This document shows positions 24,541 through 33,470 of a stretch of DNA of 64,000 nucleotides, piece after piece. A model generated the notes under the pieces. That model searched no databases. It was not told where the DNA came from and saw only the letters and a program-made list of their open reading frames with translations. Origin of the DNA: Methylobacterium sp. GXS13 (GTDB lineage: Bacteria > Pseudomonadota > Alphaproteobacteria > Rhizobiales > Beijerinckiaceae). The stretch's first letter is position 1. Every line of letters begins with the position of its first letter. The stretch is from the NCBI RefSeq assembly GCF_001455965.1, contig NZ_LKKO01000021.1:42799-106798 (forward strand). Direction: 5' to 3'. The translations under genes were made by a program, and so were the position numbers.

Positions 24541-25405
24541 GACGGATCTCCGGCGACCGGCCTTTTCCGCCGGGGGCGGGGAGGGCGACGCCGGCGGCCA
24601 GATCCGGGTCGCCGAGGGCCGCGAACGGGCCGTTGCGGTAGCTCGCCCGGTAGCGGCCATACAGGATCGGACCGCCGCCCGGGACCACCACGCAGCCGCC
24701 GGCCGCCGTCAGGATGTGGTCGCCGGCGGCCGTATCCCATTCCATGGTCGGCCCGCAGCGGATGTAGACATCCGCCTCCCCGGAGGCGATCAGCCCGAAC
24801 TTGAGCGCGGACCCGGATTGGCGGGTCTCCGACACGGGCAGGGCGGCAAGGCAGGTGGCGGTCTCGGGGTCGCCGTGGCGTCGGCTCCCCAGCGCCACGA
24901 GGCCGCACCGCGGCGCTGGGCGCGCATGCACCGGCCGGCCCATGCCTGGGCGACCCTCGAGTATGGGAGCCTCGACGCTGGCCTGCCCCGCCCACCAGAC
25001 CCGGCCGAGGCCGGGGGCGACGAGGGCGGCCGCCACCGGCCGGTCTCCCGCCACCAGGGCGATGTTGACCGAATAGTCCGGCGTTCCGGCCAGGAAGTCG
25101 CGGGTGCCGTCCAGGGGATCGACCAGGAAGAACTTCTGGGCCGGCCGCAACGCGAGGTCGTCGGCCGCGGTGCCCTCCTCGGCGATGACGGCGATCCCGG
25201 GAAAGCGCGCCGCGAGGGCGGCGACGATCAGCGCTTCGGCCTCGACATCGGCGGCGCTCGACGGCGAGCCGTCCGGCTTGAGGGCGTGGGGGCAGGGGCT
25301 GCGATGATAGCGCCGCAGCACCTCTCCGGCGTCGCAGGCGATCTCGGCGAGCACCGCGGCGATCCGCTCGCGCTCAGGCCCCGAAAACATCGCCGCGCCC
25401 GTCAT
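24521..25405 (-). CDS. cysQ: 3'(2'),5'-bisphosphate nucleotidase (CysQ)
   Basis: 294 aa, inositol monophosphatase superfamily. The Mg-binding motif FLVDPLDGTRDF is at about residues 93-104 and the second metal motif CGPTMEWDTAAGDHI at about residue 222; an earlier acidic site AVIAEEG supplies the third ligand. These match CysQ, which removes the phosphate from 3'-phosphoadenosine 5'-phosphate formed in sulfate assimilation. ATG at 25405 follows GGGAGG, better than the earlier in-frame starts. It is a cytoplasmic enzyme. Other members of the family dephosphorylate inositol phosphates, so the PAP substrate is likely but not proven. Confidence 0.9.
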   Translation of the reverse strand: MTGAAMFSGPERERIAAVLAEIACDAGEVLRRYHRSPCPHALKPDGSPSSAADVEAEALIVAALAARFPGIAVIAEEGTAADDLALRPAQKFFLVDPLDGTRDFLAGTPDYSVNIALVAGDRPVAAALVAPGLGRVWWAGQASVEAPILEGRPGMGRPVHARPAPRCGLVALGSRRHGDPETATCLAALPVSETRQSGSALKFGLIASGEADVYIRCGPTMEWDTAAGDHILTAAGGCVVVPGGGPILYGRYRASYRNGPFAALGDPDLAAGVALPAPGGKGRSPEIRLSAAHP

Positions 25406-25567
25406 GTCGCCTCCCGCACCCGCTTGAATGCCCGAGCGGGTTGAGCTTGTCGACGGTTTCGGCTGGGGAACGGTTCCGTTGCGTGGTCCTCGCGTGGGAA
25501 AGCGCTCCAGAAAGAAACGGGCGCGAAGTGCCTGAAGCTGTGTGTTTCCGTCACGATCCGACATCTG

Positions 25568-28504
25568 TCACGATCCCGGCACCCCGATCACCGTCCGCTT
25601 GATCCGCGCCAGCAGCGCGCAGGTCCGGCGCCGGTGGCGATGCAGCTCCGCCGCGAGGCTGCGGGCATCCGGCAGGCCCACAGCTTTGGCGATTTGCCGG
25701 GCCGCACTGTGTGAGGGGACCGCACCGGGATCGGCCATCACCAGCCGCTGCCACTGGTAGACCGCGTCGAGGAAGCCATAGGTCTCGGCCAGGGGCTCGG
25801 CCATGGCGGCGGGCAACAGGCCGTGCTCGCCGGCCCGGCGCAGAACCGCCTCGCCGGCGAGGCCGAATCCGTCGGCCTGGACCTCGGGGTGGCTCAGCAC
25901 AATGGACTGAGCCAGGAAATCGAGGTCGAACAGGCCGCCGGGGGCGAGCTTGAGGTCGTAGGGACCGGCATGTCCGCGCTCGGCCGCGACGAGCCCGCGC
26001 ATCTCTCCGGCCGCGGCGCAGACCCGGGCTGGATCGCGCGGCTGTGCGATCGTCTCGGCGATCACCGCCATGACGGCAGCGGCGAGCGCGGGATCGCCCG
26101 CCACCACCCGGGCCCGGGTCAGGGCCATGTGCTCCCAGGGCTCGGCCGCCTCGCGCTGATAGGTCACGAAGCTGTTGAGCTGCACCGCGGGCGGGCTGTG
26201 GCTGCCGTAGGGCCGCAGGCGCAGGTCGACTGCGTAGAGCCGGCCGCGGCGGGGGGCGGTGGTGAGCGCCGCGTAGAGGCGCTGTGCCAGGCGGTTATAG
26301 GCCACCACCGCGTCGAGCGGGCGCGGGCCGTCGCTCATCCGGTTGTCCGGATCGAAGTCGTACAGGAACACCAGATCGAGGTCGGAGACCGCGCTGAGCT
26401 GCTGGGATCCGAGCCGGCCGAGCGCCAGGACGCAGCATCGGCCCTTGGGCACGGCGCCGTGGTCCTGGGCGAACCGGCGCGCCTCCGCCTCGAGGTTCAG
26501 CGCGACCGTGGCCTCGGCGATCGCCGAATAGGCCTCCCCGGCCTGACAAGGCGTGATCAGTCCGGAGAGAAGCCGCGCGCCGGTGACGAACACCATCTGG
26601 CGGGTGGCGTCCCGGCACCGGTCCAGAACCTCCTCGTGGCTCGCCGGCTGCCCGACCAGCGCTCGGTACTGCTCTCGCACCTGCTCGGGCGCCGGCATCG
26701 GCGCCACGAAATCCGGATCGAGCACGGTGTCGAGGACGTGGGGGCTGAGGCTGACCGTGTCGGCGAGATGGGGCGAGGTCCCCAGGATGTCGGCGAACAG
26801 CAGGCGCAGGCGCGCGTGCGAGCGCAGGATCGCCAGGAGTTCCGCCACCGCCGGCATCCGGGCGAAGGCCCGGTCGAGGGTGAGCAAAGCCGCGTCCGGG
26901 TCGTTGGTGCCGCCGAGCGCCCGCAGCAGGCTCGGCAGCAACTCGGTCAGGATTTCCCGCGCCCGGCCAGCCTGGAGCGCCGGCCGGCGGCCGACATGCC
27001 AGCCCTGCACAGTTTCCCAGGCGAGCCGGGGATCGCGAAACCCGAAAGCCGCCAGGCTCTCCAGGGTAACGGGGTCGGGCTCGCTCGCGCCGAAGACGAG
27101 GGCGTCCTCCGGGGTGCCGTCTCCGGGCGTCGTCTCGAACAGGAGGGCGTAATGGGCCTGGACCCGGCCGGCGTGGTAGAGCAGCGCCGCCTCGAAATCG
27201 GCCCGCGTGGCGAACCCCGCGAACCGCGCCAGGGCGTCGAGCGCCGCGTCGCCGGTCGGCAGGCGCTGGGTCTGCTCGTCGCGGATCATCTGGATCCGGT
27301 GCTCGAGGGTGCGCAGGAAGCCATAGGCCTCCGTGAGCTCGTCGCGCGCTTGTCCGTCGATCCAGCCCTCTTCGACGAGGCGGCCCAACATCCCGACGGT
27401 CCGGCGCCCGCGCAAGGCGGGCTTGCGGCCGCCGAAGACGAGTTGTTGGGTCTGGACGAAGAACTCGATCTCCCGGATGCCGCCGCGGCCGATCTTGATG
27501 TCGTGACCGGCCACCGTGATCGTGTCGTGCCCACGGACCATATGGATCTGGCGCTTCATCGCGTGGATCTCGGCGATGGCCGCAAAGTCGAAGTGCCGGC
27601 GCCAGATGAACGGTGCGAGATCGGCCAGAAAGGCCGCTCCGGCCGGGATGTCGCCGGCGATCGGCCGGGCTTTGATGAAGGCGGCGCGCTCCCAGTTCTG
27701 GCCCAGCGTCTGGTAGTACTCGAAGGCGAAGCCTGTGGAGAGTGCCACCGCCGTAGAGCCTGGATCCGGCCGCAGCCGGTAGTCGAGGCGATGGACGTAG
27801 CCGTCCGCGGTGCGCTCGGAGAGAAGCTTCACCAAGCCCTGCGCGAGCTTGACGAACACAGCCTTCGGATCACCGCCGGTGGTCGCGGCTGCGCGCTCGG
27901 CCTCGTAGAAGACGACCAGGTCGATGTCGCTGGAATAGTTCAGCTCGGCCCCGCCATGCTTGCCGAGCGCCAGGATCACGAGCCCGGAGCCGACCTGCGG
28001 CGCCTCCGGGTCCTGCGGCCGGAACCGTCCGGCCGCCATCCCCTGCCGGAGCAGGGCGTCGGTAGCCGCGCTCACCGACGCATCGGCAAAATCGGACAAG
28101 GCCTGGACGACCGCGTCGAGATCCCAGCAGCCGCCCAGATCGGCGAGCGCAACCAAGAGGGCGTGCTCCTCCCGGTTCCGGCGGAGACGGCGGCCGACCT
28201 CGGCCTGGTCGGGATTGTCGCCGCAGGCGCCGCCGACCGCGCCCTGCCGGGCGATGATTGCCCGGCTGGCAGCGTCCGGCGGCTGCCCCATCAGGGCGAC
28301 GAGGCGCTCCGGCGAACGGGTGACTGCCTGCCAGAGGAAGGGCGAATGGTCGGCGAGCCCGAGCAGCAGGGTGCGGCAGGCCGGGGTGAGGAAGCCGGGC
28401 GGGAAGGCCGGCTCGATCTCGGCGAGCCGAGCGTGCGCCGCGTTCGGGTCGGCGAGGTGCAGGCCGGGGCGCAGGCGCGCCAGCAGGGTGGGTTCAGGCT
28501 GCAT
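25568..28504 (-). CDS. glnE: bifunctional glutamine synthetase adenylyltransferase/deadenylase (GlnE)
   Basis: 978 aa, usual length for GlnE. It has two nucleotidyltransferase domains: the N-terminal deadenylylase with SSDIDLVVFYE (about residue 190) and the C-terminal adenylylase with SDLDLVFLYDFD (about residue 709), each keeping the D-x-D metal ligands. The enzyme adds or removes AMP on glutamine synthetase in response to PII proteins. ATG at 28504 gives a clean start. Nitrogen control fits the presence of the nitrilase cluster in the same window, though the two are not adjacent. Confidence 0.97.
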   Translation of the reverse strand: MQPEPTLLARLRPGLHLADPNAAHARLAEIEPAFPPGFLTPACRTLLLGLADHSPFLWQAVTRSPERLVALMGQPPDAASRAIIARQGAVGGACGDNPDQAEVGRRLRRNREEHALLVALADLGGCWDLDAVVQALSDFADASVSAATDALLRQGMAAGRFRPQDPEAPQVGSGLVILALGKHGGAELNYSSDIDLVVFYEAERAAATTGGDPKAVFVKLAQGLVKLLSERTADGYVHRLDYRLRPDPGSTAVALSTGFAFEYYQTLGQNWERAAFIKARPIAGDIPAGAAFLADLAPFIWRRHFDFAAIAEIHAMKRQIHMVRGHDTITVAGHDIKIGRGGIREIEFFVQTQQLVFGGRKPALRGRRTVGMLGRLVEEGWIDGQARDELTEAYGFLRTLEHRIQMIRDEQTQRLPTGDAALDALARFAGFATRADFEAALLYHAGRVQAHYALLFETTPGDGTPEDALVFGASEPDPVTLESLAAFGFRDPRLAWETVQGWHVGRRPALQAGRAREILTELLPSLLRALGGTNDPDAALLTLDRAFARMPAVAELLAILRSHARLRLLFADILGTSPHLADTVSLSPHVLDTVLDPDFVAPMPAPEQVREQYRALVGQPASHEEVLDRCRDATRQMVFVTGARLLSGLITPCQAGEAYSAIAEATVALNLEAEARRFAQDHGAVPKGRCCVLALGRLGSQQLSAVSDLDLVFLYDFDPDNRMSDGPRPLDAVVAYNRLAQRLYAALTTAPRRGRLYAVDLRLRPYGSHSPPAVQLNSFVTYQREAAEPWEHMALTRARVVAGDPALAAAVMAVIAETIAQPRDPARVCAAAGEMRGLVAAERGHAGPYDLKLAPGGLFDLDFLAQSIVLSHPEVQADGFGLAGEAVLRRAGEHGLLPAAMAEPLAETYGFLDAVYQWQRLVMADPGAVPSHSAARQIAKAVGLPDARSLAAELHRHRRRTCALLARIKRTVIGVPGS

Positions 28505-28924
28505 GGAGCCGCCGTGTCCGCATGATCACCCGTCGAGCCATGTCAAAATGGCTCGACGCGCTAGGGGCCTTGATGCGGCTGGCGGTCTCGCGTGGCACGC
28601 CGATCCCTCCCTGGCTGGAGCCGTCCGCGATGCCCTCGGGCGCCGGGACGGCTCGCGGTCCTCGTTGCGACGCGCGCATGTTGGCCGGTATCGTACCCGA
28701 TCCGAGGGCGGCCCGCACCGGTGCCGGCCGGTAACGCTTTTCAAAGCCGGCCGTGGCGTTTATCCGTGCGGACCGGTCCATCGCCCCCGGCCCGACCGGC
28801 GGGCCGCGCGGCATGTTTCGCGGGGACTCGACCGCTGATCGGGCGGCCAAGGATCGGCGGCTCCGAAGCGACGAGCCGGCCCGCAGAGTGTTCGCCCCCC
28901 AGATCCGCCCGCCCGGAGCGCACC
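28505..28924. other. gap between glnE and chpT
   Basis: About 420 bases between divergently transcribed glnE and chpT, so it should hold both promoters. I see no conserved small gene; several frames on either strand lack ribosome sites and domains. No clear operator repeat was found by eye. Confidence 0.4.
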
Positions 28925-29635
28925 ATGTCCTCCCCGAACGCCCCCAGCCTGCCGCTCGTCGGCCTCGACCTCGCCGCCCTGCTCTGCTCCCGCGTCTGCC
29001 ACGACGTGATCAGCCCCGTCGGCGCGATCGTGAACGGGCTGGAGGTGCTGGAGGACGACGATGACGAATCGATGCGGGTTTTTGCCCTCGAACTGATCGG
29101 CAAGAGCGCCCGGCAGGCCTCGGCGCGGCTGAAATTCGCCCGGATCGCCTTCGGGGCGGCGGGATCCGCGGGCGCCTCGATCGACCTCGCCGACGCCGAG
29201 GGCGTAGCCAAGGGCATGTTCAGCGACGAGAAGACCAAGCTCGCCTGGAGCGCGCCGCAGGCGCTGTTTCCTAAGAACAAGGTCAAGCTGCTGCTGAACC
29301 TCGTGATGATCGCCACCTCGGCGATCCCCCGGGGCGGGCTGATCGACGTCACCGTCTCGGGCGACGGCGAGGCCCCGACCCTCGTGCTCAAGGCCAAGGG
29401 CTCGCATGCCCGCATCCCGCCCCATGTCGAGGAGTTGATGGCCGGCAGCCCCGAGAGCGGCACCGTCGACGCCCACGGCATCCTCCCGTTCTATGCCGGC
29501 CTCGTGGCGCGGGCCGCCACGATGGATGTGCGATTCGCCATCGAAGGTGATGAAGTGACGATCACGGCCTCACCGACAGTGATCGCGGCGCCCGCGGAGG
29601 CCGGTGACGAAGCTTCCGACACAGCGCTGGCCTAA
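28925..29635 (+). CDS. chpT: histidine phosphotransferase ChpT
   Basis: 236 aa. His26 in CSRVCHDVISPVGAI is the phospho-acceptor of ChpT, followed by the DHp-like two-helix segment ending near KFARIAF. The C-terminal half is a degenerate ATPase-like fold without ATP-binding motifs. ChpT passes phosphate from the CckA kinase to CtrA and CpdR, the alphaproteobacterial cell-cycle relay. ATG at 28925 follows GGAG. It is cytoplasmic. Its position just before the chemotaxis operon is not a usual functional link and may be chance. Confidence 0.93.
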   Translation: MSSPNAPSLPLVGLDLAALLCSRVCHDVISPVGAIVNGLEVLEDDDDESMRVFALELIGKSARQASARLKFARIAFGAAGSAGASIDLADAEGVAKGMFSDEKTKLAWSAPQALFPKNKVKLLLNLVMIATSAIPRGGLIDVTVSGDGEAPTLVLKAKGSHARIPPHVEELMAGSPESGTVDAHGILPFYAGLVARAATMDVRFAIEGDEVTITASPTVIAAPAEAGDEASDTALA

Positions 29636-29650
29636 AAAACTGGAAAACCA

Positions 29651-29688
29651 CGGGGTGGGGAAGGGATCGAAACGCTTCCCTAACCCCG
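29651..29688. terminator. possible hairpin between chpT and cheA
   Basis: CGGGGTGGGGAAG at 29651-29663 pairs with CTTCCCTAACCCC at 29675-29687 with a small internal mismatch. There is no clear T tract after it, so it could be an attenuator or weak terminator separating chpT from the chemotaxis operon. Low confidence. Confidence 0.3.
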
Positions 29689-29738
29689 CGTGAGTAAGTA
29701 CGTTGCGCGAGAGCCTCTTCGTGTAACGAGTATCGCCT

Positions 29739-32486
29739 ATGGACGACCTGCTTCGTGAGTTCCTGACCGAGAGCGGGGAGCACCTCGACACGGTCGATGC
29801 TGAACTGGTTCGGTTCGAGCAGGATCCGAATAACCAGACGATACTTCGGAATATCTTTCGCCTCGTCCACACGATCAAAGGAACGTGCGGTTTTCTCGGT
29901 CTTCCGCGCCTCGAAGCCTTGGCGCATGCCGCCGAGACCTTGATGGGTCGCTTCCGGGACGGCCTGCCGGCCACCTCCGAATCGGTCACGGTGATTCTCT
30001 CGACCCTGGACCGTCTCAAGGCGATCCTGGCCGACCTGGAGGCCACCGGCACCGAGCCGGCGGGCTCCGACGATGACCTGATCTCGGAGTTGGAGCGCAT
30101 GGCGTCCGCCGCGCCGGAGCCCGAGGCCGCGCCGGCCCCCGCGCCCGAGCCGGTCTTGCCGGAGCCGGTCTCCCGTGAGCTGAAGCCGGGCGAAGTCACC
30201 CTCGACGAGCTGGAGGCTGCCTTCCTGGCGGCCCCGGGCCCGGGCGAGGCGGACGTTTCCGCGCCGGTTCCGCCCCCCGTCGAAGCACCGAAAGCCGAGG
30301 TGCCGAAGGTCGAGGCCCCCAAGCCGGCCGCTCCCAAGGCTGCGGCGCCCAAGCCCGAGCCGGCCGATGTCGATGCGAGCAGGGCCGAGCCGGCGGGCGA
30401 CACCGAGGCCGTGGTCGCCACCGAGACTACGGCGGCCGGCAAGATTCAGACGATCCGCGTGAACGTGGATACGCTCGAGCACCTGATGACCATGGTCTCG
30501 GAGCTGGTGCTGACCCGCAACCAGCTCCTCGAGATCGCCCGCCGGCACGAGGATTCGAGCTACAAGGTTCCGCTGCAGCGCCTCTCCCACGTCACGGCCG
30601 AGCTGCAGGAGGGCGTCATGAAGACGCGCATGCAGCCGATCGGCAGCGCCTGGCAGAAGCTGCCGCGCGTGGTGCGTGACCTCTCGGCCGAACTCGGCAA
30701 GCAGATCGACCTCGTGATGGTCGGCGCGGAGACCGAGCTCGACCGGCAGGTCCTCGAGGTGATCAAGGACCCGCTGACCCACATGGTCCGCAACTCGGCC
30801 GACCACGGCCTCGAATCGACCGCCGGGCGCGTGGCGGCGGGTAAGCCGGCCCGCGGCACGATCCGGCTCGCCGCCTACCATGAGGGCGGCACGATCACGA
30901 TCGAGATCGCCGACGACGGCAAGGGCCTCGATCTCGCGGCGATCCGCAAGAAGGCGGTGGAGCGTGGGCTGACGTCCCAGGCCGACGTCGAGCGGATGAC
31001 CGACGCGCAGGTCGCGAAGTTCATCTTCGATGCGGGGTTCTCGACCGCGGCGGCGGTCACGTCGGTGTCGGGCCGCGGCGTCGGCATGGACGTGGTCAAG
31101 ACGAACATCGAGACCATCGGCGGCATCATCGACATCGCCACCACAGCGGGCCGCGGCACCACCTTCACGATCAAGATCCCGCTGACGCTGGCCATCGTCG
31201 CCGCCCTGATCGTGCGCGCTGGCGAGCATCGTTTCGCTCTGCCTCAGGTGGCCGTGCTCGAACTCGTGCGGGTCGATGCCGGGGCGCAGCGGGTCGAGCG
31301 CATCAACGGTTCGCCGGTGCTGCGCCTGCGTGAGCGGCTGCTGCCGATCGTCTCCCTCACCGGCCTGCTCGGGCAATCGGACGGCCAGGGTGCGGAGACC
31401 GAGCAGGCGGGCTTCGTGGTGGTTGCCCAGGTTGGGCGTGAGCGCTTCGGCATCCTGGTCGACGAGGTCTTCCACACGGAAGAGATCGTCGTGAAGCCGA
31501 TGTCGGCCAAGCTTCGACACATCCCCATGTTTGCCGGCAATACGATCCTCGGCGACGGCGCCGTGGTGCTGATCGTCGACCCCAACGGCGTGGCCCGGCA
31601 GGTCGCCCAGGGCGTCCAGGGCAGCAGCGGCCATGCCGATGTCGACGCGGAGGCCGAGGCGTCCGAGATAGGCGATACCAAGACCACGCTGCTGGTGTTC
31701 AAGGGTGGCCACGGCAGCTTCAAGGCCGTTCCGCTCTCGCTGGTGACCCGCCTCGAGGAGATCGAGTGCGACAAGGTCGAGTGGCTGGGCGGCCGCCCGC
31801 TGATCCAGTACCGCGGCCGGCTGATGCCGCTGGTCCCGGCCGATCCGGCGATCACGATCAGCTCCGAGGGGACGCAGGCGCTGGTTGTGTTCTCCGACGG
31901 CGAGCGGGCGATGGGCCTCGTGGTCGACGAGATCGTCGACATCGTCGAGGAGCGCCTCGATATCGAGATCGCGGCTGACCGCTCCGACCTGATCGGCTCG
32001 GCAGTGCTGCGCGGTCGCGCCACCGACATCATCAACATCGCCCACTTCCTGCCGCTCGCCTACGACGACTGGGCGCGCGGCCCGAAGAAGTCGGAGCAGG
32101 TCTCGACGCTGCTGCTCGTCGACGACTCGGCCTTCTTCCGCGACATGCTGAGCCCGGTGCTCAAGGCCGCGGGCTATCAGGTCCTCACCGCGGCGAGCGC
32201 CGATGCCGCGCTGACGCTCCTGCAATCGGATCCGCGCATCGAGGTCGTGGTCACCGATTTGGAGATGCCGGGCCGCAGCGGCTTCGATCTGGTCGCCGCC
32301 ATGCGGGGGGGCGAGCCGCGTCTCGCCGGCCTGCCGGTGATCGGCCTCACGGGGACAGTCGGTGCGGAGGCGGTGGAGCGGGCGAGGTCGCTGGCGATCA
32401 GCGACCTCGTGGCAAAGTTCGACCGCAGCGGGCTGATCGCGGCCTTGGCCGAGATCAGCGCCACCACCGTTTCGCAAGCCGCCTGA
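29739..32486 (+). CDS. cheA: hybrid chemotaxis histidine kinase CheA with C-terminal receiver
   Basis: 915 aa. The domains in order are: Hpt with phospho-His44 (LVHTIKGTCGFL); an Ala/Pro-rich linker (about 115-230); a dimerisation segment; a GHKL ATPase with N box MVRNSADHGLES and G box GRGVGMDVV; a CheW domain (ALIVRAGEHRFALPQVAVLE); a second CheW-like domain (KTTLLVFKGGHGSFKAVPLS); and a receiver domain (LLLVDDSAFFRD, phospho-Asp in VTDLEMPG). The kinase autophosphorylates and passes phosphate to CheY and CheB. The receiver fused to CheA may act as a phosphate sink. It is the first gene of the che operon, ATG at 29739. Confidence 0.95.
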   Translation: MDDLLREFLTESGEHLDTVDAELVRFEQDPNNQTILRNIFRLVHTIKGTCGFLGLPRLEALAHAAETLMGRFRDGLPATSESVTVILSTLDRLKAILADLEATGTEPAGSDDDLISELERMASAAPEPEAAPAPAPEPVLPEPVSRELKPGEVTLDELEAAFLAAPGPGEADVSAPVPPPVEAPKAEVPKVEAPKPAAPKAAAPKPEPADVDASRAEPAGDTEAVVATETTAAGKIQTIRVNVDTLEHLMTMVSELVLTRNQLLEIARRHEDSSYKVPLQRLSHVTAELQEGVMKTRMQPIGSAWQKLPRVVRDLSAELGKQIDLVMVGAETELDRQVLEVIKDPLTHMVRNSADHGLESTAGRVAAGKPARGTIRLAAYHEGGTITIEIADDGKGLDLAAIRKKAVERGLTSQADVERMTDAQVAKFIFDAGFSTAAAVTSVSGRGVGMDVVKTNIETIGGIIDIATTAGRGTTFTIKIPLTLAIVAALIVRAGEHRFALPQVAVLELVRVDAGAQRVERINGSPVLRLRERLLPIVSLTGLLGQSDGQGAETEQAGFVVVAQVGRERFGILVDEVFHTEEIVVKPMSAKLRHIPMFAGNTILGDGAVVLIVDPNGVARQVAQGVQGSSGHADVDAEAEASEIGDTKTTLLVFKGGHGSFKAVPLSLVTRLEEIECDKVEWLGGRPLIQYRGRLMPLVPADPAITISSEGTQALVVFSDGERAMGLVVDEIVDIVEERLDIEIAADRSDLIGSAVLRGRATDIINIAHFLPLAYDDWARGPKKSEQVSTLLLVDDSAFFRDMLSPVLKAAGYQVLTAASADAALTLLQSDPRIEVVVTDLEMPGRSGFDLVAAMRGGEPRLAGLPVIGLTGTVGAEAVERARSLAISDLVAKFDRSGLIAALAEISATTVSQAA

Positions 32487-32531
32487 TCCCGGCGCCGCCC
32501 GCCCTACGACGATCGAATCCGGAGAGTTCTG

Positions 32532-33023
32532 ATGCAGGCTGCCAATGCCAACGGCGCCGAGACCGGCCCCACCGACGATTATGTCACCGTCTATGTGGGC
32601 GACACCCTGTTCGGCCTGGCGATCGAGCGGGTCCACGACGTGTTCGTCCCCTCCGGGGTGACGCCAGTGCCCCTGGCGCCCAACGAGATCGTCGGCCTGC
32701 TGAACCTGCGCGGGCGCGTGGTCACGGCGCTGTGCCTGCGCCGGCGCCTCGGTTTGCCCGACGCCGAGCCGCAGGGCGACAAGGCCAGCCCCAAGATGGC
32801 GATCGGTCTGGAGCAGGGCGGCGAGACCTTCGCGCTCGTGGTCGACGGCGTCGGCGAGGTTCTGAAGCTCGGAGCCGACAGCCGCGAGGCGGTGCCGATC
32901 AATCTGGATCCGCGCTGGCGCAACCTCGCCACCTGCGTCCACCGCCTCGACGGCCGCCTGCTGGTGATCCTCGACGTGGATGCGCTCCTCGGCTTCAGCG
33001 CCGCCGGCGCGAAGGCGGCGTGA
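32532..33023 (+). CDS. cheW: chemotaxis coupling protein CheW
   Basis: 163 aa. A single CheW domain couples chemoreceptors to CheA. VTVYVGDTLFGLAIERVHDV, IVGLLNLRGRVVTALCLR and the C-terminal LDGRLLVILDVDALLGF are the characteristic strands. ATG at 32532 with GGAGAG upstream. It follows cheA by 45 bases on the same strand, so it is in the operon. No transmembrane segment; it acts at the receptor-kinase array. Confidence 0.95.
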   Translation: MQAANANGAETGPTDDYVTVYVGDTLFGLAIERVHDVFVPSGVTPVPLAPNEIVGLLNLRGRVVTALCLRRRLGLPDAEPQGDKASPKMAIGLEQGGETFALVVDGVGEVLKLGADSREAVPINLDPRWRNLATCVHRLDGRLLVILDVDALLGFSAAGAKAA

Positions 33024-33032
33024 GGAGGGGGT

Positions 33033-33425
33033 ATGAAAGCGCCACACGAGACGACCTGCCTGGTGGTCGATGATTCCGCGGTGATCCGGAAGGTCGCGCG
33101 ACGGATCATCGAGGCCCTGGGCATGAATGTGAACGAGGCTGAGGACGGCACCGCCGCCCTCGAAGCGTGCGCGGCGAACATGCCCGACGCGATCCTGCTC
33201 GATTGGAACATGCCGAACATGGACGGCTACACCTTCCTCCAGGCCCTGCGCCGGAGCGAAGGGGGGGCGGCTCCCAAGGTTCTGTTCTGCACCACCGAGA
33301 ACGACGTCGGCGCGATCGCCCGGGCCCTCCGGGCGGGGGCGGACGAGTACATCATGAAGCCCTTCGACCGCGACATCCTGGCGGCCAAGCTCGAACAGGT
33401 CGGACTGGTCGCCGACGCCGCCTGA
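33033..33425 (+). CDS. cheY: response regulator CheY
   Basis: 130 aa single receiver domain. The phosphorylation site is Asp57 in LLDWNMPNMDGY, the acidic pocket is in VVDDSAVIRK, the switch Thr lies in LFCTTENDV, and Lys is in YIMKPFD. CheY-P binds the flagellar motor switch to change rotation. GAGGAGGGG sits just before ATG 33033, nine bases after the cheW stop. It is one of the two receiver proteins of the operon; the other is the CheB N-terminal domain. Confidence 0.95.
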   Translation: MKAPHETTCLVVDDSAVIRKVARRIIEALGMNVNEAEDGTAALEACAANMPDAILLDWNMPNMDGYTFLQALRRSEGGAAPKVLFCTTENDVGAIARALRAGADEYIMKPFDRDILAAKLEQVGLVADAA

Positions 33426-33470
33426 ACCGACGCCGACTTCAACCGCGACCCAGTACCTGAGGCATTCATT

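Noticed and set aside
25823..28525. 900-codon plus-strand frame opposite glnE
   Set aside because: glnE has both nucleotidyltransferase motifs on the minus strand; this frame has no domain.
28494..28850. Small minus-strand gene between glnE and chpT
   Set aside because: No ribosome site, no domain, and composition like GC-rich noncoding frames.
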